Shown here in pieces: positions 48,800-57,018 of a stretch of 64,000 nt of DNA. This stretch comes from Corynebacterium curieae (GTDB lineage: Bacteria; Actinomycetota; Actinomycetes; Mycobacteriales; Mycobacteriaceae). The notes beneath the pieces are model-generated. The model had not been told where the DNA came from. It was given only the letters and a program-made list of their open reading frames with translations, and made no database searches. Where the stretch lies: contig NZ_JAKMUU010000002.1 in NCBI RefSeq assembly GCF_027570035.1, positions 186,001 through 250,000 on the forward strand, written 5' to 3'. Position 1 is the stretch's first letter; every line of letters starts with the position of its first letter. Position numbers and translations under genes: made by a program.

Positions 48800-49405
48800 C
48801 TATTTGCCTCCTAGCTTGGGCTTTACTTCCATACCAGACAAACCATTCCAGCATAGATTGACAATATGCGTGGCGACGACTTCCTTATCCGGGCTGCGCT
48901 CATCCAACCACCATTGCGCTGTAGTCGATACCATTCCCACCAGCGCTTGGGCGTAAATATCCGCCAAATCCGGTTGGATACCACGATGCTCAAATGCTTC
49001 GCGCAAAATATAGGAAACCTGGCCCACGGCGGAGTTCAACAGCGTGGAAAAGCTGCGCTCATCGCCTGGCTTGGCGTCGCGCACCAAAATAAGAAAACCA
49101 TCGGTTTCCTCTTCGACATAAGCCAAAATGGCCATCACGGCCTGCTCGATTCGCTCGCGCCAGCTGCCGGTTTCCAAAGAATCAGTAATGACCTTTTCCA
49201 AAGCCAGCATCTCGCGGTCGATCACCACCGCGTAGAGGCCTTCCTTTCCCCCAAAGTGTTCATAAACAACGGGCTTAGATACCCCGGCGCGGGCAGAAAT
49301 TTCTTCCACGCTGGTTCCTTCAAACCCCAATTCCGCAAATGCGGCGCGTCCGATGGAAATAAGTTGTTCGCGGCGTTCGCGGCCGGTCATCCTTTGTCGA
49401 GCCAT
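48800..49405 (-). CDS. TetR family regulator upstream of mfd
   Basis: About 201 residues from the ATG at 49405 (or 209 from the GTG at 49429). HTH: RREQLISIGRAAFAELGFEGTSVEEISARAGVSKPVVYEHFGGKEGLYAVVI. The ligand domain has a TetR_C pattern (DGFLILVRDAKPGDERSFSTLLN). Its stop directly abuts the mfd start, so the two are coupled. The M. tuberculosis counterpart is Rv1019, also adjacent to mfd. Target genes are unknown; control of mfd is possible. Confidence 0.9.
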   Translation of the reverse strand: MARQRMTGRERREQLISIGRAAFAELGFEGTSVEEISARAGVSKPVVYEHFGGKEGLYAVVIDREMLALEKVITDSLETGSWRERIEQAVMAILAYVEEETDGFLILVRDAKPGDERSFSTLLNSAVGQVSYILREAFEHRGIQPDLADIYAQALVGMVSTTAQWWLDERSPDKEVVATHIVNLCWNGLSGMEVKPKLGGK

Positions 49406-49487
49406 GCCCTCTACCCTATCCTTAGCCACGCAATTTGTGATTTACCCGGGTGTGTCAGGTACGCTATGCGTACAGCTTCGGCTGTGT

Positions 49488-49559
49488 TTCCCCATGGTGT
49501 AATCGGCAACACTACGGTTTTTGGTACCGTCATTCTAGGTTCGAGTCCTGGTGGGGAAG
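49488..49559 (+). tRNA. tRNA-Gln (UUG)
   Basis: 72 bases. Acceptor TTCCCCA/TGGGGAA with discriminator G, D-arm GTGTAATCGGCAACAC, anticodon stem ACGGT/ACCGT closing loop TTTTGGT (anticodon UUG), T-arm TCTAG-GTTCGAGT-CCTGG. CCA is not encoded. The 3' part is overlapped on the opposite strand by the end of the TRIC channel gene. Confidence 0.96.
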
Positions 49560-50279
49560 CTTTTTAGTTTTCTTCCGCCCGCGGCGAAATCCTTTTAGCT
49601 CGGCTTTCTTTGCAATCGCAGCCACCTGTGCAGCGGTGTAGTTAACGGGGGCGACGCCAGCACGGGGAAGTACCCAGCCGCGCCAGTAAGACAGGATGGC
49701 CATGCCGCTGCCAACGAGGGGCGAGATGATCATGCCGAGGGCGAATTGGCCGTAATGGGCAAAGGTCACCATAACGATGCCGGTCAGAATTGATGGCACA
49801 GCGTAGAGGGGGCTGCCGCCGAAGATGGACGGGATTTGCCCAGAGGCGATATCGCGGACCATGCCACCGCCCACCGCAGTGAGCACTCCCAAGAACACGC
49901 ACGGGATAGGCGGCATGCCGTGCGTAAGCGCCTTGACGCATCCGGTGGTGGACCAGACGCCGAGAATGATGGCATCGCCGTGTTCACGAAAAAGTTCCCA
50001 TGCCTTGCCTTTAAGATCGGTAAGGAAAGCGATGAGCGCACCCACGCAGGCAAGCCCCAGGTACCACGGATCGGCAATGGCGGCCGCTGCCCCATCGGCA
50101 ATGAGCATATCGCGGAGCATGCCACCGGCCAGCCCGGAGAAAAGAGCAAGGAATACAAATCCAACGATGTCGAATTCGCGACGGCGGGCGATGGTGCCGC
50201 CGATGATGCCATTCAATGCCACGCCGAGGAGATCAAAGGCCTGGTAGAGCGAATTGATTAGGGGATCGACATCGTGCAT
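49530..50279 (-). CDS. TRIC-type (UPF0126/YadS) cation channel family protein
   Basis: 249 residues from the ATG at 50279, preceded by AGGAGG. Seven membrane helices in two repeats: FDLLGVALNGIIGGTIARRREFDIVGFVFLALFSGLAGGMLRDML, and GDAIILGVWSTTGCVKA...FLGVLTAVGGGMVRDIASGQIPSIFGGSPLYAVPSI, the usual GGGxxRD signatures. Bacterial TRIC proteins are trimeric K+ channels. The C-terminus is basic (KKAELKGFRRGRKKTKK), and its last nine codons (LPHQDSNLE) and stop lie inside the antisense of tRNA-Gln. Confidence 0.88.
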   Translation of the reverse strand: MHDVDPLINSLYQAFDLLGVALNGIIGGTIARRREFDIVGFVFLALFSGLAGGMLRDMLIADGAAAAIADPWYLGLACVGALIAFLTDLKGKAWELFREHGDAIILGVWSTTGCVKALTHGMPPIPCVFLGVLTAVGGGMVRDIASGQIPSIFGGSPLYAVPSILTGIVMVTFAHYGQFALGMIISPLVGSGMAILSYWRGWVLPRAGVAPVNYTAAQVAAIAKKAELKGFRRGRKKTKKLPHQDSNLE

Positions 50280-50400
50280 GATTCTTAGGCCTCCTGCCGC
50301 ACGGGTAGAATTTCGGCGTGACTGCGACCACGTTTTCGTCTCCGGCGTGTCAGCATGGCTCTTATTTAACCAACTCGTTTCTCTGAAAGATCGCTTTTCC

Positions 50401-51597
50401 ATGTCTAAATCCAATGCCCGGTATTTCATCTGGTCCAATGGCCTGCAAAATTTGGGAGATCAGATTGTTGCCGCCAAGACGGTTTTGCCTGCACTTTTCA
50501 GTGCGGCCGGCGTGCCAGCATTCTTTACCGGTTTGCTTACCCCTATCCGCGAGTCAGGCTCGATGCTGCCGCAGGCGGCGCTGACCCCGTGGGTGACTAC
50601 ATACCGGGCCCGCAAGCGCCTGTGGATTATCGGTTCGCTTGGCCAGGCGGTAGCTGCCGCGGTCATCGCGCTAGCAACATTCTTTGCCCACGGGGTAGTA
50701 CTCGGCGTGGTGGCGCTTGTGGCCTTGGCGGCCCTCTCGCTTTTTCGCGCCCTGTGCTCGATAGCGGGCAAAGACGTACAGGCTCGCACCATTTCCAAGG
50801 GCGCGCGTGGCCGAGTGACCGGAAGTGCGGCCGCGCTCGGCGGCGGTGCTACCTTGCTTACCGGCATTATCCTTTATTTTTTGGGCGAGCTCAGCATCCC
50901 CATGATGGGCGCGGTACTCGCCATTGGCGCGGCCACGTGGGCCATAGCCGCGTGGGTCTTTTCGCACGTGGATGAGCCGGTGCCAGAGGAAGCCGAAGGG
51001 GGCATCGATAAGCGCTGGTGGCAAGATACCTGGCAGCTTTTTACTAGCGACGGGCAATTTCGCAATTTCGTCATTGTCCGCGCACTCCTTTTGGTCTCGG
51101 CGCTGTCTACCTCTTTTATCGTGTTGCTCAGCAGCAACCTTTCCGGGCTCTACGGCTTCGTGCTTGCCTCGGGGCTGGCCTCGCTGGTAGGCGGGCGTAT
51201 TTCCGGTGTGTATTCGGATAAGTCCTCTAAGAACACCATGGCTGTGGGCGCGGCCGTGGCTTCCGTCGTGCTGGTGCTTTTGGTGGCCAGCTCGCATTGG
51301 GCCCCAGATGGGGTCAATGCTTGGGTTATGCCTATAGGTTTCTTTGCGGTTAACTTAGCCCATACCGCCATCCGCGTGGCGCGAAAGACCTACGTGGTGG
51401 ATATGGCCGGCGGCGATAAGCGCACCCAGTATGTGGGCGGCGCGAATACGATGATGGGCGTCATTTTGCTTATCGTGGGTGGTATTTCCTCCGTTGTAGC
51501 GCTTGCCGGGCCGGAGGCGGCGCTGCTATTCCTTTCCCTCATCGGTTTTATCGGCGTGTGGCGCGCCCGCGGCCTGAAGGAGGTTTCTCACACATAA
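50401..51597 (+). CDS. MFS transporter
   Basis: 398 residues from the ATG at 50401 (MSKSNARYFIWSNGLQNLGDQIVAAKTVLPALF); an upstream extension to 50254 overlaps the TRIC gene and is rejected. About 12 membrane helices with a charged central loop (DEPVPEEAEGGIDKRWWQDTWQLFTSDGQFRN). A motif-A-like LVGGRISGVYSDKSSKNT follows TM8. Substrate unknown. It precedes glmU by about 70 bases. Confidence 0.82.
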   Translation: MSKSNARYFIWSNGLQNLGDQIVAAKTVLPALFSAAGVPAFFTGLLTPIRESGSMLPQAALTPWVTTYRARKRLWIIGSLGQAVAAAVIALATFFAHGVVLGVVALVALAALSLFRALCSIAGKDVQARTISKGARGRVTGSAAALGGGATLLTGIILYFLGELSIPMMGAVLAIGAATWAIAAWVFSHVDEPVPEEAEGGIDKRWWQDTWQLFTSDGQFRNFVIVRALLLVSALSTSFIVLLSSNLSGLYGFVLASGLASLVGGRISGVYSDKSSKNTMAVGAAVASVVLVLLVASSHWAPDGVNAWVMPIGFFAVNLAHTAIRVARKTYVVDMAGGDKRTQYVGGANTMMGVILLIVGGISSVVALAGPEAALLFLSLIGFIGVWRARGLKEVSHT

Positions 51598-51665
51598 ATT
51601 GCACTCGGGCTATAGGATGTAGTCCGGATAATAATCAGACTCAACCCTCAGGAGTTCAATAACCC

Positions 51666-53111
51666 GTGGTAGCAACAACCCCGTGTGCCGTAGTAGTCCT
51701 CGCGGCTGGTGCCGGCACTCGCATGAAGTCCACCAAGCAAAAGACCTTGCACGCGATTGGCGGGCGCAGCTTGCTCGGCCACGCTCTGCATGCCGCTGCC
51801 GGGATTAATCCGGAGCGCATCGTCACGGTGGTGGGGCACCAACGCGACCAAGTCTCCCCCGCGGTCGACGCCATTGCTGCGGAGCTGGACTGTGAGGTGC
51901 TCCAGGCGGTGCAGGAACAGCAGCTGGGCACTGGCCACGCTGTAGCCTGCGGCTTGGAACCTATCCCAGAGTTCGAGGGCACCATCATCGTCACCAATGG
52001 TGATGTACCGCTGCTTACCCCGGAAACCATTGAGGGCCTGCGCGCTACCCACACTGAGCAGGGTAATGCGGTTACCGTGCTTTCGATGCGCCTCGATGAT
52101 CCGACTGGTTATGGCCGCATCATCCGCTCTGCGGACGGCAGTGTGTCTGCCATTGTGGAGCAAAAGGATGCCACCGAAGAGCAGTGCCGGGTCAATGAGG
52201 TCAACTCTGGTGTCTTCGCCTTTGATGGCCGCGTGCTTGCCGACGCCCTCCAGAAACTCGACTCCAATAACGCCCAGGGCGAGCTTTATATCACCGATGT
52301 GCTCGAGATTGCCCGCACCGCTGGGCACGGCGTCGGCGCGCATGTGGCAGCCGACCCTGCCGAACTCGCGGGCGTCAATGACCGCGTACAGCTTGCCGCT
52401 GCAGGCCGTGAACTCAACCGCCGCACGGTAGAAAAAGCGATGCGCGGCGGCGCCACCATCGTGGATCCGGAAACCACCTGGATTGGCGTCAATGTCACAG
52501 TAGGCTCCGATGTCATCATCCACCCGGGCACCCAGCTGTGGGGTGCTACCAGCATCGCCAATAACGCCGAGATCGGGCCCGATACCACTTTGACCAATAT
52601 GCAGGTAGGCGAGGGCGCTTCCGTCGTGCGCACCCACGGAAGCGATTCTGTCATTGGCACTAATGCCAAGGTGGGACCGTTTACCTATATTCGCCCGAAT
52701 ACCGTGGTGGGCGAGAACGGAAAACTCGGCGGCTTCGTAGAGGCAAAGAACGCGCAGATCGGCCGCGGCTCCAAGGTGCCGCACCTTACCTATATTGGCG
52801 ATGCCACCGTGGGCGAGGAATCCAATATCGGCGCCTCCTCCGTCTTCGTTAACTACGACGGCGTGAACAAGCACCACACCACCATCGGCAGCCACGTGCG
52901 CACCGGTTCTGACACAATGTTTATCGCTCCGGTCAATGTCGGTGATGGCGCATACTCCGGTGCGGGTACAGTAATTAAGGACGATGTTCCTGCGGGAGCA
53001 CTCGCAGTCTCCGGTGGCAAACAGCGCAACATCGAGGGCTGGGTTCAAAAGAAGCGTCCGGGCACTCCCGCGGCTGAGGCCGCAGCCCGTGCGCAGGACA
53101 ACGAAAAGTAA
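51666..53111 (+). CDS. glmU: Bifunctional N-acetylglucosamine-1-phosphate uridyltransferase/glucosamine-1-phosphate acetyltransferase
   Basis: Makes UDP-GlcNAc for peptidoglycan. 481 residues starting at GTG 51666. The pyrophosphorylase domain opens with VVVLAAGAGTRMKSTKQKTLHAIGGRSLLGHAL. The C-terminal left-handed beta-helix (from about residue 255) carries hexapeptide repeats and the acetyl-CoA site region (GGFVEAKNAQIGRGSKVPHLTYIGDATVGEESNIGA). prs follows after 15 bases, the same pair as in mycobacteria (glmU-prsA). Confidence 0.98.
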   Translation: MVATTPCAVVVLAAGAGTRMKSTKQKTLHAIGGRSLLGHALHAAAGINPERIVTVVGHQRDQVSPAVDAIAAELDCEVLQAVQEQQLGTGHAVACGLEPIPEFEGTIIVTNGDVPLLTPETIEGLRATHTEQGNAVTVLSMRLDDPTGYGRIIRSADGSVSAIVEQKDATEEQCRVNEVNSGVFAFDGRVLADALQKLDSNNAQGELYITDVLEIARTAGHGVGAHVAADPAELAGVNDRVQLAAAGRELNRRTVEKAMRGGATIVDPETTWIGVNVTVGSDVIIHPGTQLWGATSIANNAEIGPDTTLTNMQVGEGASVVRTHGSDSVIGTNAKVGPFTYIRPNTVVGENGKLGGFVEAKNAQIGRGSKVPHLTYIGDATVGEESNIGASSVFVNYDGVNKHHTTIGSHVRTGSDTMFIAPVNVGDGAYSGAGTVIKDDVPAGALAVSGGKQRNIEGWVQKKRPGTPAAEAAARAQDNEK

Positions 53112-53126
53112 GGGGCATATTCTCCC

Positions 53127-54101
53127 ATGACTGGCAAGGTAACTGGTAGCAGCAAGAACATGAAGCTCTTCTCTGGGCGTGCACACCCAGAGTTGGCGGA
53201 GGCTGTGGCTAAGGAGCTCAAGACTGATCTGGTTCCTACTACCGCGCGCGACTTCGCCAATGGCGAAATCTTTATCCGCTTTGAGGAGTCCGTGCGTGGT
53301 GCCGACTGCTTCGTAATGCAGTCCCACACCCAGCCGCTCAACAAGTGGCTGATGGAGCAGCTCATCATGATCGATGCCTTGAAGCGTGGCTCCGCTAAGC
53401 GCATCACCGCTATCCTGCCCTTCTACCCATATGCACGTCAGGATAAAAAGCACCTGGGCCGCGAGCCGATTTCCGCCCGCCTGGTGGCAGACCTGCTGCA
53501 GGCTGCTGGCGCAGATCGCATCGTGTCCGTGGACCTGCACACCGATCAGATTCAGGGCTTTTTCGATGGCCCGGTCGATCACATGCACGCCCAGCCAATT
53601 TTGACGGATTACATCAAATCTAAGTACGCCACCGATAACATCACCGTGGTTTCCCCAGACGCCGGCCGCGTGAAGGTGGCGGAAAAGTGGGCCCATGACT
53701 TGGGCGATGCCCCGCTGGCCTTCGTACACAAGACCCGCTCCAATACCGAGGCCAATAAGACGGTGTCCAACCGCGTGGTAGGCGATGTTGAGGGCAAGGA
53801 CTGCGTGCTTCTCGACGACATGATTGACACCGGCGGTACCATCGCCGGCGCCGTACGCGTGCTCAAGGATGCGGGCGCCAAGAAGGTTGTCATTGCCTGC
53901 ACCCACGGCGTCTTTTCCGATCCCGCACGCGAGCGCCTCTCCGAGTGCGGCGCGGAAGAAGTTATCACCACCGATACCCTGCCGCAGTCCACTGAAGGCT
54001 GGTCCAACCTCACGGTGCTCTCCATCGCACCGCTGCTAGCGCAGACCATCCACGAGATCTTCGAAAATGGATCCGTAACCACCCTTTTCGACCGCGCCTA
54101 A
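53127..54101 (+). CDS. prs: Ribose-phosphate pyrophosphokinase
   Basis: Class I PRPP synthase, 324 residues. KLFSGRAHPELAEAVAKEL at the N-terminus, the flexible catalytic loop PFYPYARQDKKHLGREPISARLVADLL, and the PRPP-binding loop CVLLDDMIDTGGTIAGA are complete. PRPP feeds nucleotides, histidine, tryptophan, NAD and, in this group, arabinan precursors. Cotranscribed with glmU and ended by the hairpin at 54119. Confidence 0.98.
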   Translation: MTGKVTGSSKNMKLFSGRAHPELAEAVAKELKTDLVPTTARDFANGEIFIRFEESVRGADCFVMQSHTQPLNKWLMEQLIMIDALKRGSAKRITAILPFYPYARQDKKHLGREPISARLVADLLQAAGADRIVSVDLHTDQIQGFFDGPVDHMHAQPILTDYIKSKYATDNITVVSPDAGRVKVAEKWAHDLGDAPLAFVHKTRSNTEANKTVSNRVVGDVEGKDCVLLDDMIDTGGTIAGAVRVLKDAGAKKVVIACTHGVFSDPARERLSECGAEEVITTDTLPQSTEGWSNLTVLSIAPLLAQTIHEIFENGSVTTLFDRA

Positions 54102-54118
54102 ATACCCAATAGCTAAAG

Positions 54119-54148
54119 GCGGTGAGCATGGCTTTGCTCACCGCTTTT
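54119..54148 (+). terminator. Terminator of glmU-prs, overlapping the start of the YkvI-like gene
   Basis: Perfect 9-bp stem GCGGTGAGC/GCTCACCGC with loop ATGGCTTT, followed by TTTTATTTT. The loop contains the only plausible ATG of the following gene. Confidence 0.87.
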
Positions 54149-55513
54149 ATTTTGCTGCAAAACAGCGGCAAGTCTCCTAGCGTCGGTGCCGGATTCGCCT
54201 CCAGCCAGGAGCTCTTGCAGTACTTCACCGCTTTCGGCATTTGGGGAATAGTAGGAGCCGGCGTAGGGCTCATCCTCGACCCGCTGACCATCATGATTGC
54301 GATGCAATACGGCTCCTACTTTCAGGCAACATCACACGGGCGCGTGTTTTCCTCGATTGCCTCAAAGCCAGTAGCCCGCTTTGTGGACTACGCCATCATC
54401 TTCACCCAGTTCTGCCACACCTTCGTCATGCTCTCCGGCGGCGGGGCCAACCTACACCAGCAGTGGGGATTGCAACCATGGGTTGGTTCCGCACTCATGG
54501 CCGTCCTGGTCCTCATCGTAAGCTCCATGAATGTGGCAAAGGTGACAAACGTCCTAGGAGCGATTACCCCCTTCGTATTAATTTTGCTCCTTTTGGCAGT
54601 GGGCGCGGCGTTTATTGATCCGCCATCTGGCCTGCAACAGGCACACGAATTCGCCAGCGCACACGTGGAATCCCCGCTCCCCTTCTGGTGGGTGGCAACT
54701 TTGAACTACCTTGGACTTTCGCTCATGGCCTCCACTGCAATGAGCATTGTCATGGGCGCAGACACTCTTAATTCCCGGCAAGCGGGGCGCGGTGGCTTCT
54801 TTGGCGGCCTGCTCTTTTCCGGAATGTTGGTATTGCTGGTAATCGCACTGCTGCTGAGCGTGGAAGATGTCTGGGACGCAGACCTTCCTACTCTCGCAAT
54901 GCTGAATGAGATTCATCCTTGGTTGGGCACCGCCGCAGCGGTCTTTATCTACCTGATGATTTTCTCCACCGCGATTTCCAACTTCTACGGAATGGCGCGA
55001 CGCCTCAGCGCTCGCCGGCCCAATCGGTACTTGCCTATCTTGGTAGCTAGCGTCATCATCGCATTCGTTTTGTCGTTTGTTCCGTTTGGCACTCTCGTCG
55101 GCATGGTCTTCCCAATTTTGGGCTATATCGGCATCATCGTCATCGGCTTGCTCATCTATACGTGGCTGCGCCGCGGCCGCAGCATTGTCAATGCCGAGTC
55201 TCGCCGCCGCAACAAGATCCGTGCCCTAATTCTTCGCATGATTGATCCGAAGCAAAAGTTCACTACCTCAGACCAATCTCAGCTTTCTCGCGAAGTTTAT
55301 AACTCCAATTTGTCAGTCACGCACCTACGAGATGAGGTTGCAAACGATGTCATTGCGGAGCTGGATCACCAAGAATCCTTTCCTTTCCATGCGGAAGACT
55401 ACCAACTGGAAAAAGACTGGCAGAAGCTAGACGCAACGCGGCCTCCCGCAGAGAAGCTACGAGATCCCGATACAGAGCATTTCCAAGTCCCTAAGAAGGA
55501 CAATAACCGCTAA
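54128..55513 (+). CDS. YkvI-like membrane protein (possibly 5' truncated)
   Basis: 461 residues from the ATG at 54128. The YkvI signature VGAGFASSQELLQYFTAFG begins near residue 19, and about ten membrane helices follow (ATLNYLGLSLMASTAMSIVMGAD, GMARRLSARRPNRYLPILVASVI). After the last helix there is a 110-residue hydrophilic tail. The expected first half of TM1 before GAGFAS is replaced by LLQNSGKSPS. The ATG sits in the loop of the prs terminator, with AAAGG eight bases before it. It may be an intact gene under hairpin control, or a remnant joined to prs by rearrangement. Transport function unknown. Confidence 0.68.
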   Translation: MALLTAFILLQNSGKSPSVGAGFASSQELLQYFTAFGIWGIVGAGVGLILDPLTIMIAMQYGSYFQATSHGRVFSSIASKPVARFVDYAIIFTQFCHTFVMLSGGGANLHQQWGLQPWVGSALMAVLVLIVSSMNVAKVTNVLGAITPFVLILLLLAVGAAFIDPPSGLQQAHEFASAHVESPLPFWWVATLNYLGLSLMASTAMSIVMGADTLNSRQAGRGGFFGGLLFSGMLVLLVIALLLSVEDVWDADLPTLAMLNEIHPWLGTAAAVFIYLMIFSTAISNFYGMARRLSARRPNRYLPILVASVIIAFVLSFVPFGTLVGMVFPILGYIGIIVIGLLIYTWLRRGRSIVNAESRRRNKIRALILRMIDPKQKFTTSDQSQLSREVYNSNLSVTHLRDEVANDVIAELDHQESFPFHAEDYQLEKDWQKLDATRPPAEKLRDPDTEHFQVPKKDNNR

Positions 55514-55641
55514 GGCCCCGTTCGGGGTTTGGTTGTAGGAAGCCTGACATGCTAATCTAACTCAGTCTCGGCGAGGGCAACCTCAGGATGAGGAAGCCGT
55601 TATCGACGCGATTGAAGTTAGAGCATGTTGCTTTTATATAC

Positions 55642-55692
55642 GCCTGCGATGACTCGTCCAAGACGTCCATCGGCAGGCTTTCGTCGTTTTTA
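55642..55692 (+). terminator. Terminator-like hairpin in the rplY leader (possible attenuator)
   Basis: GCCTGCGATG (55642-55651) pairs with CATCGGCAGGC (55668-55678) with one bulged G, followed by TTTCGTCGTTTTT. It stands 45 bases before the rplY start and can equally be read as the end of an upstream short transcript. Confidence 0.6.
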
Positions 55693-55736
55693 TCGCGTTG
55701 GCCGCGCCGCACTACTTTGACTAAGGAGAATGAAGC

Positions 55737-56390
55737 ATGGCACAGCGCCCAGTAATCAAGGCTGAAGCACGTACCGAGTTCGGCAAGGGTGTCGCACGCC
55801 GCCTGCGTCGCGACTGGAAGGTCCCAGGCGTTATCTACGGTAGCCACCAGGAGCCGGTTCACTTCGCAGTTCCGCTGCTGGACATCCAGTCCCTCGTTCG
55901 TAACAACGGTGTCAACGCCGTTCTGGAGCTGGAGATCGACGGCGAGCAGTACCTGACCATGGTTAAGCACGTTGACCAGAATGTCCTGACCCTGGACATC
56001 GATCACGTTGACCTCCTTGCCATTAAGCGTGGCGAGAAGGTTGAGGTTGAGGTTCCGGTCACCCTGACCGGCGAGCCGGCCCCAGGCACCATGCACATCC
56101 AGGATGCTGACGTACTGATGGTTGAAGCAGACGTACTGAACATTCCGGAAGAGCTCGAGGTTTCCATCGAGGGTCTCGAGGACGGCGCGGTTGTTACCGC
56201 AGCCGACGTCACCATGCCGGAGGGCACCACCTTGGTGGCAGAGGAAGATACCGTTATCGTCTCCATCTCCCTGCCTGAGGTTGATGAGGAGCTCGAGGAA
56301 GCTGCTGAGGCTGCTGAGGAAGGCGGCGCAGACGCTGGCGCTGAGTCCGTCGATGAGGGCGAAGGTTCCTCCGACTCCGACGAGGAGTAA
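55737..56390 (+). CDS. rplY: 50S ribosomal protein L25/general stress protein Ctc
   Basis: 217-residue long (CTC/TL5) form that binds 5S rRNA. The N-terminal L25 domain has KAEARTEFGKGVARRLRRDWKVPGVIYGSHQEPVHFAV; the C-terminal TL5 domain follows from about residue 100, with a very acidic tail (PEVDEELEEAAEAAEEGGADAG...). Ribosome-binding site AAGGAGA. The leader contains a terminator-like hairpin that may attenuate expression. pth follows, as in mycobacteria. Confidence 0.97.
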   Translation: MAQRPVIKAEARTEFGKGVARRLRRDWKVPGVIYGSHQEPVHFAVPLLDIQSLVRNNGVNAVLELEIDGEQYLTMVKHVDQNVLTLDIDHVDLLAIKRGEKVEVEVPVTLTGEPAPGTMHIQDADVLMVEADVLNIPEELEVSIEGLEDGAVVTAADVTMPEGTTLVAEEDTVIVSISLPEVDEELEEAAEAAEEGGADAGAESVDEGEGSSDSDEE

Positions 56391-56412
56391 TCTCCTCCTC
56401 TTCAAGCACGTA

Positions 56413-56455
56413 GGCCGCCGTGAGAATTGCTTCTTGCGGCGGCCTCGTCGTTTTT
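56413..56455 (+). terminator. Terminator of rplY
   Basis: GGCCGCCG/CGGCGGCC stem with a 16-base loop, followed by TCGTCGTTTTT. Its tail repeats the TCGTCGTTTTT of the hairpin in the rplY leader. Confidence 0.88.
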
Positions 56456-56482
56456 CCTTCGCCATATGAGACAATTGTGCGC

Positions 56483-57013
56483 GTGACTCCACTTCTCGTA
56501 GTAGGCCTTGGAAACCCTGGCCCCAAGTACGCAGGCACTCGGCACAATATCGGTTTCGACGTAGCTGACGAGCTGGCGGGGGAACTGCTGAGCAGCTTTT
56601 CGGTGCACAAGAAAACCAATACCGAAGTAGCCGAGGCCTTGGCCGGTGGCCGTAAAATTATTTGTGCCAAGCCGCGATCCTTTATGAACCTTTCCGGCGG
56701 GCCAATCAAGGCTTTAGCGCAATATTTTCATCTCTCCGCCGCCGATATCATCGTCATCCACGATGAGCTAGAGCTCGATTTTGGCGCCATTAAACTTCGC
56801 CATGGCGGCGGCGACCACGGTCATAATGGTTTGCGCTCAACCACCAAGTCCCTAGGGACAAAGGACTATAAGCGCCTTTCAATTGGCATTGGGCGCCCAC
56901 CAGGCCGGATGGACCCGGCGTCGTTTGTGCTCAAGCCATGGGCAAAACAAGAAAAGGCCGAGATTCCCATCATCTGTGCCAACGCGGTGGATGAAATCCT
57001 GCGCGTAGGATAG
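56483..57013 (+). CDS. pth: Peptidyl-tRNA hydrolase
   Basis: Recycles tRNA from prematurely released peptidyl-tRNA. 176 residues from the GTG at 56483 (MTPLLVVGLGNPGPKYAGTRHNIGFDV); a longer reading from 56420 is rejected because it runs through the rplY terminator. Catalytic H21 is in TRHN. Conserved FMNLSG, VIHDELELDFG and HNGLRS(TTK)SLGTKDYKRLSIGIGRP are present. Confidence 0.96.
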   Translation: MTPLLVVGLGNPGPKYAGTRHNIGFDVADELAGELLSSFSVHKKTNTEVAEALAGGRKIICAKPRSFMNLSGGPIKALAQYFHLSAADIIVIHDELELDFGAIKLRHGGGDHGHNGLRSTTKSLGTKDYKRLSIGIGRPPGRMDPASFVLKPWAKQEKAEIPIICANAVDEILRVG

Positions 57014-57018
57014 TCGCC

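Noticed and set aside
50254..50400. N-terminal extension of the MFS protein
   Set aside because: It overlaps the divergent TRIC gene start, and the first transporter helix begins just after the ATG at 50401.
51648..53906. Minus-strand 752-residue reading frame across glmU and prs
   Set aside because: It is a GC-skew shadow of two clearly functional genes and has no domain character.
56420..56482. Longer N-terminus for peptidyl-tRNA hydrolase
   Set aside because: It would be translated from within the rplY terminator, and the family begins at MTPLLVVGLGNPG.
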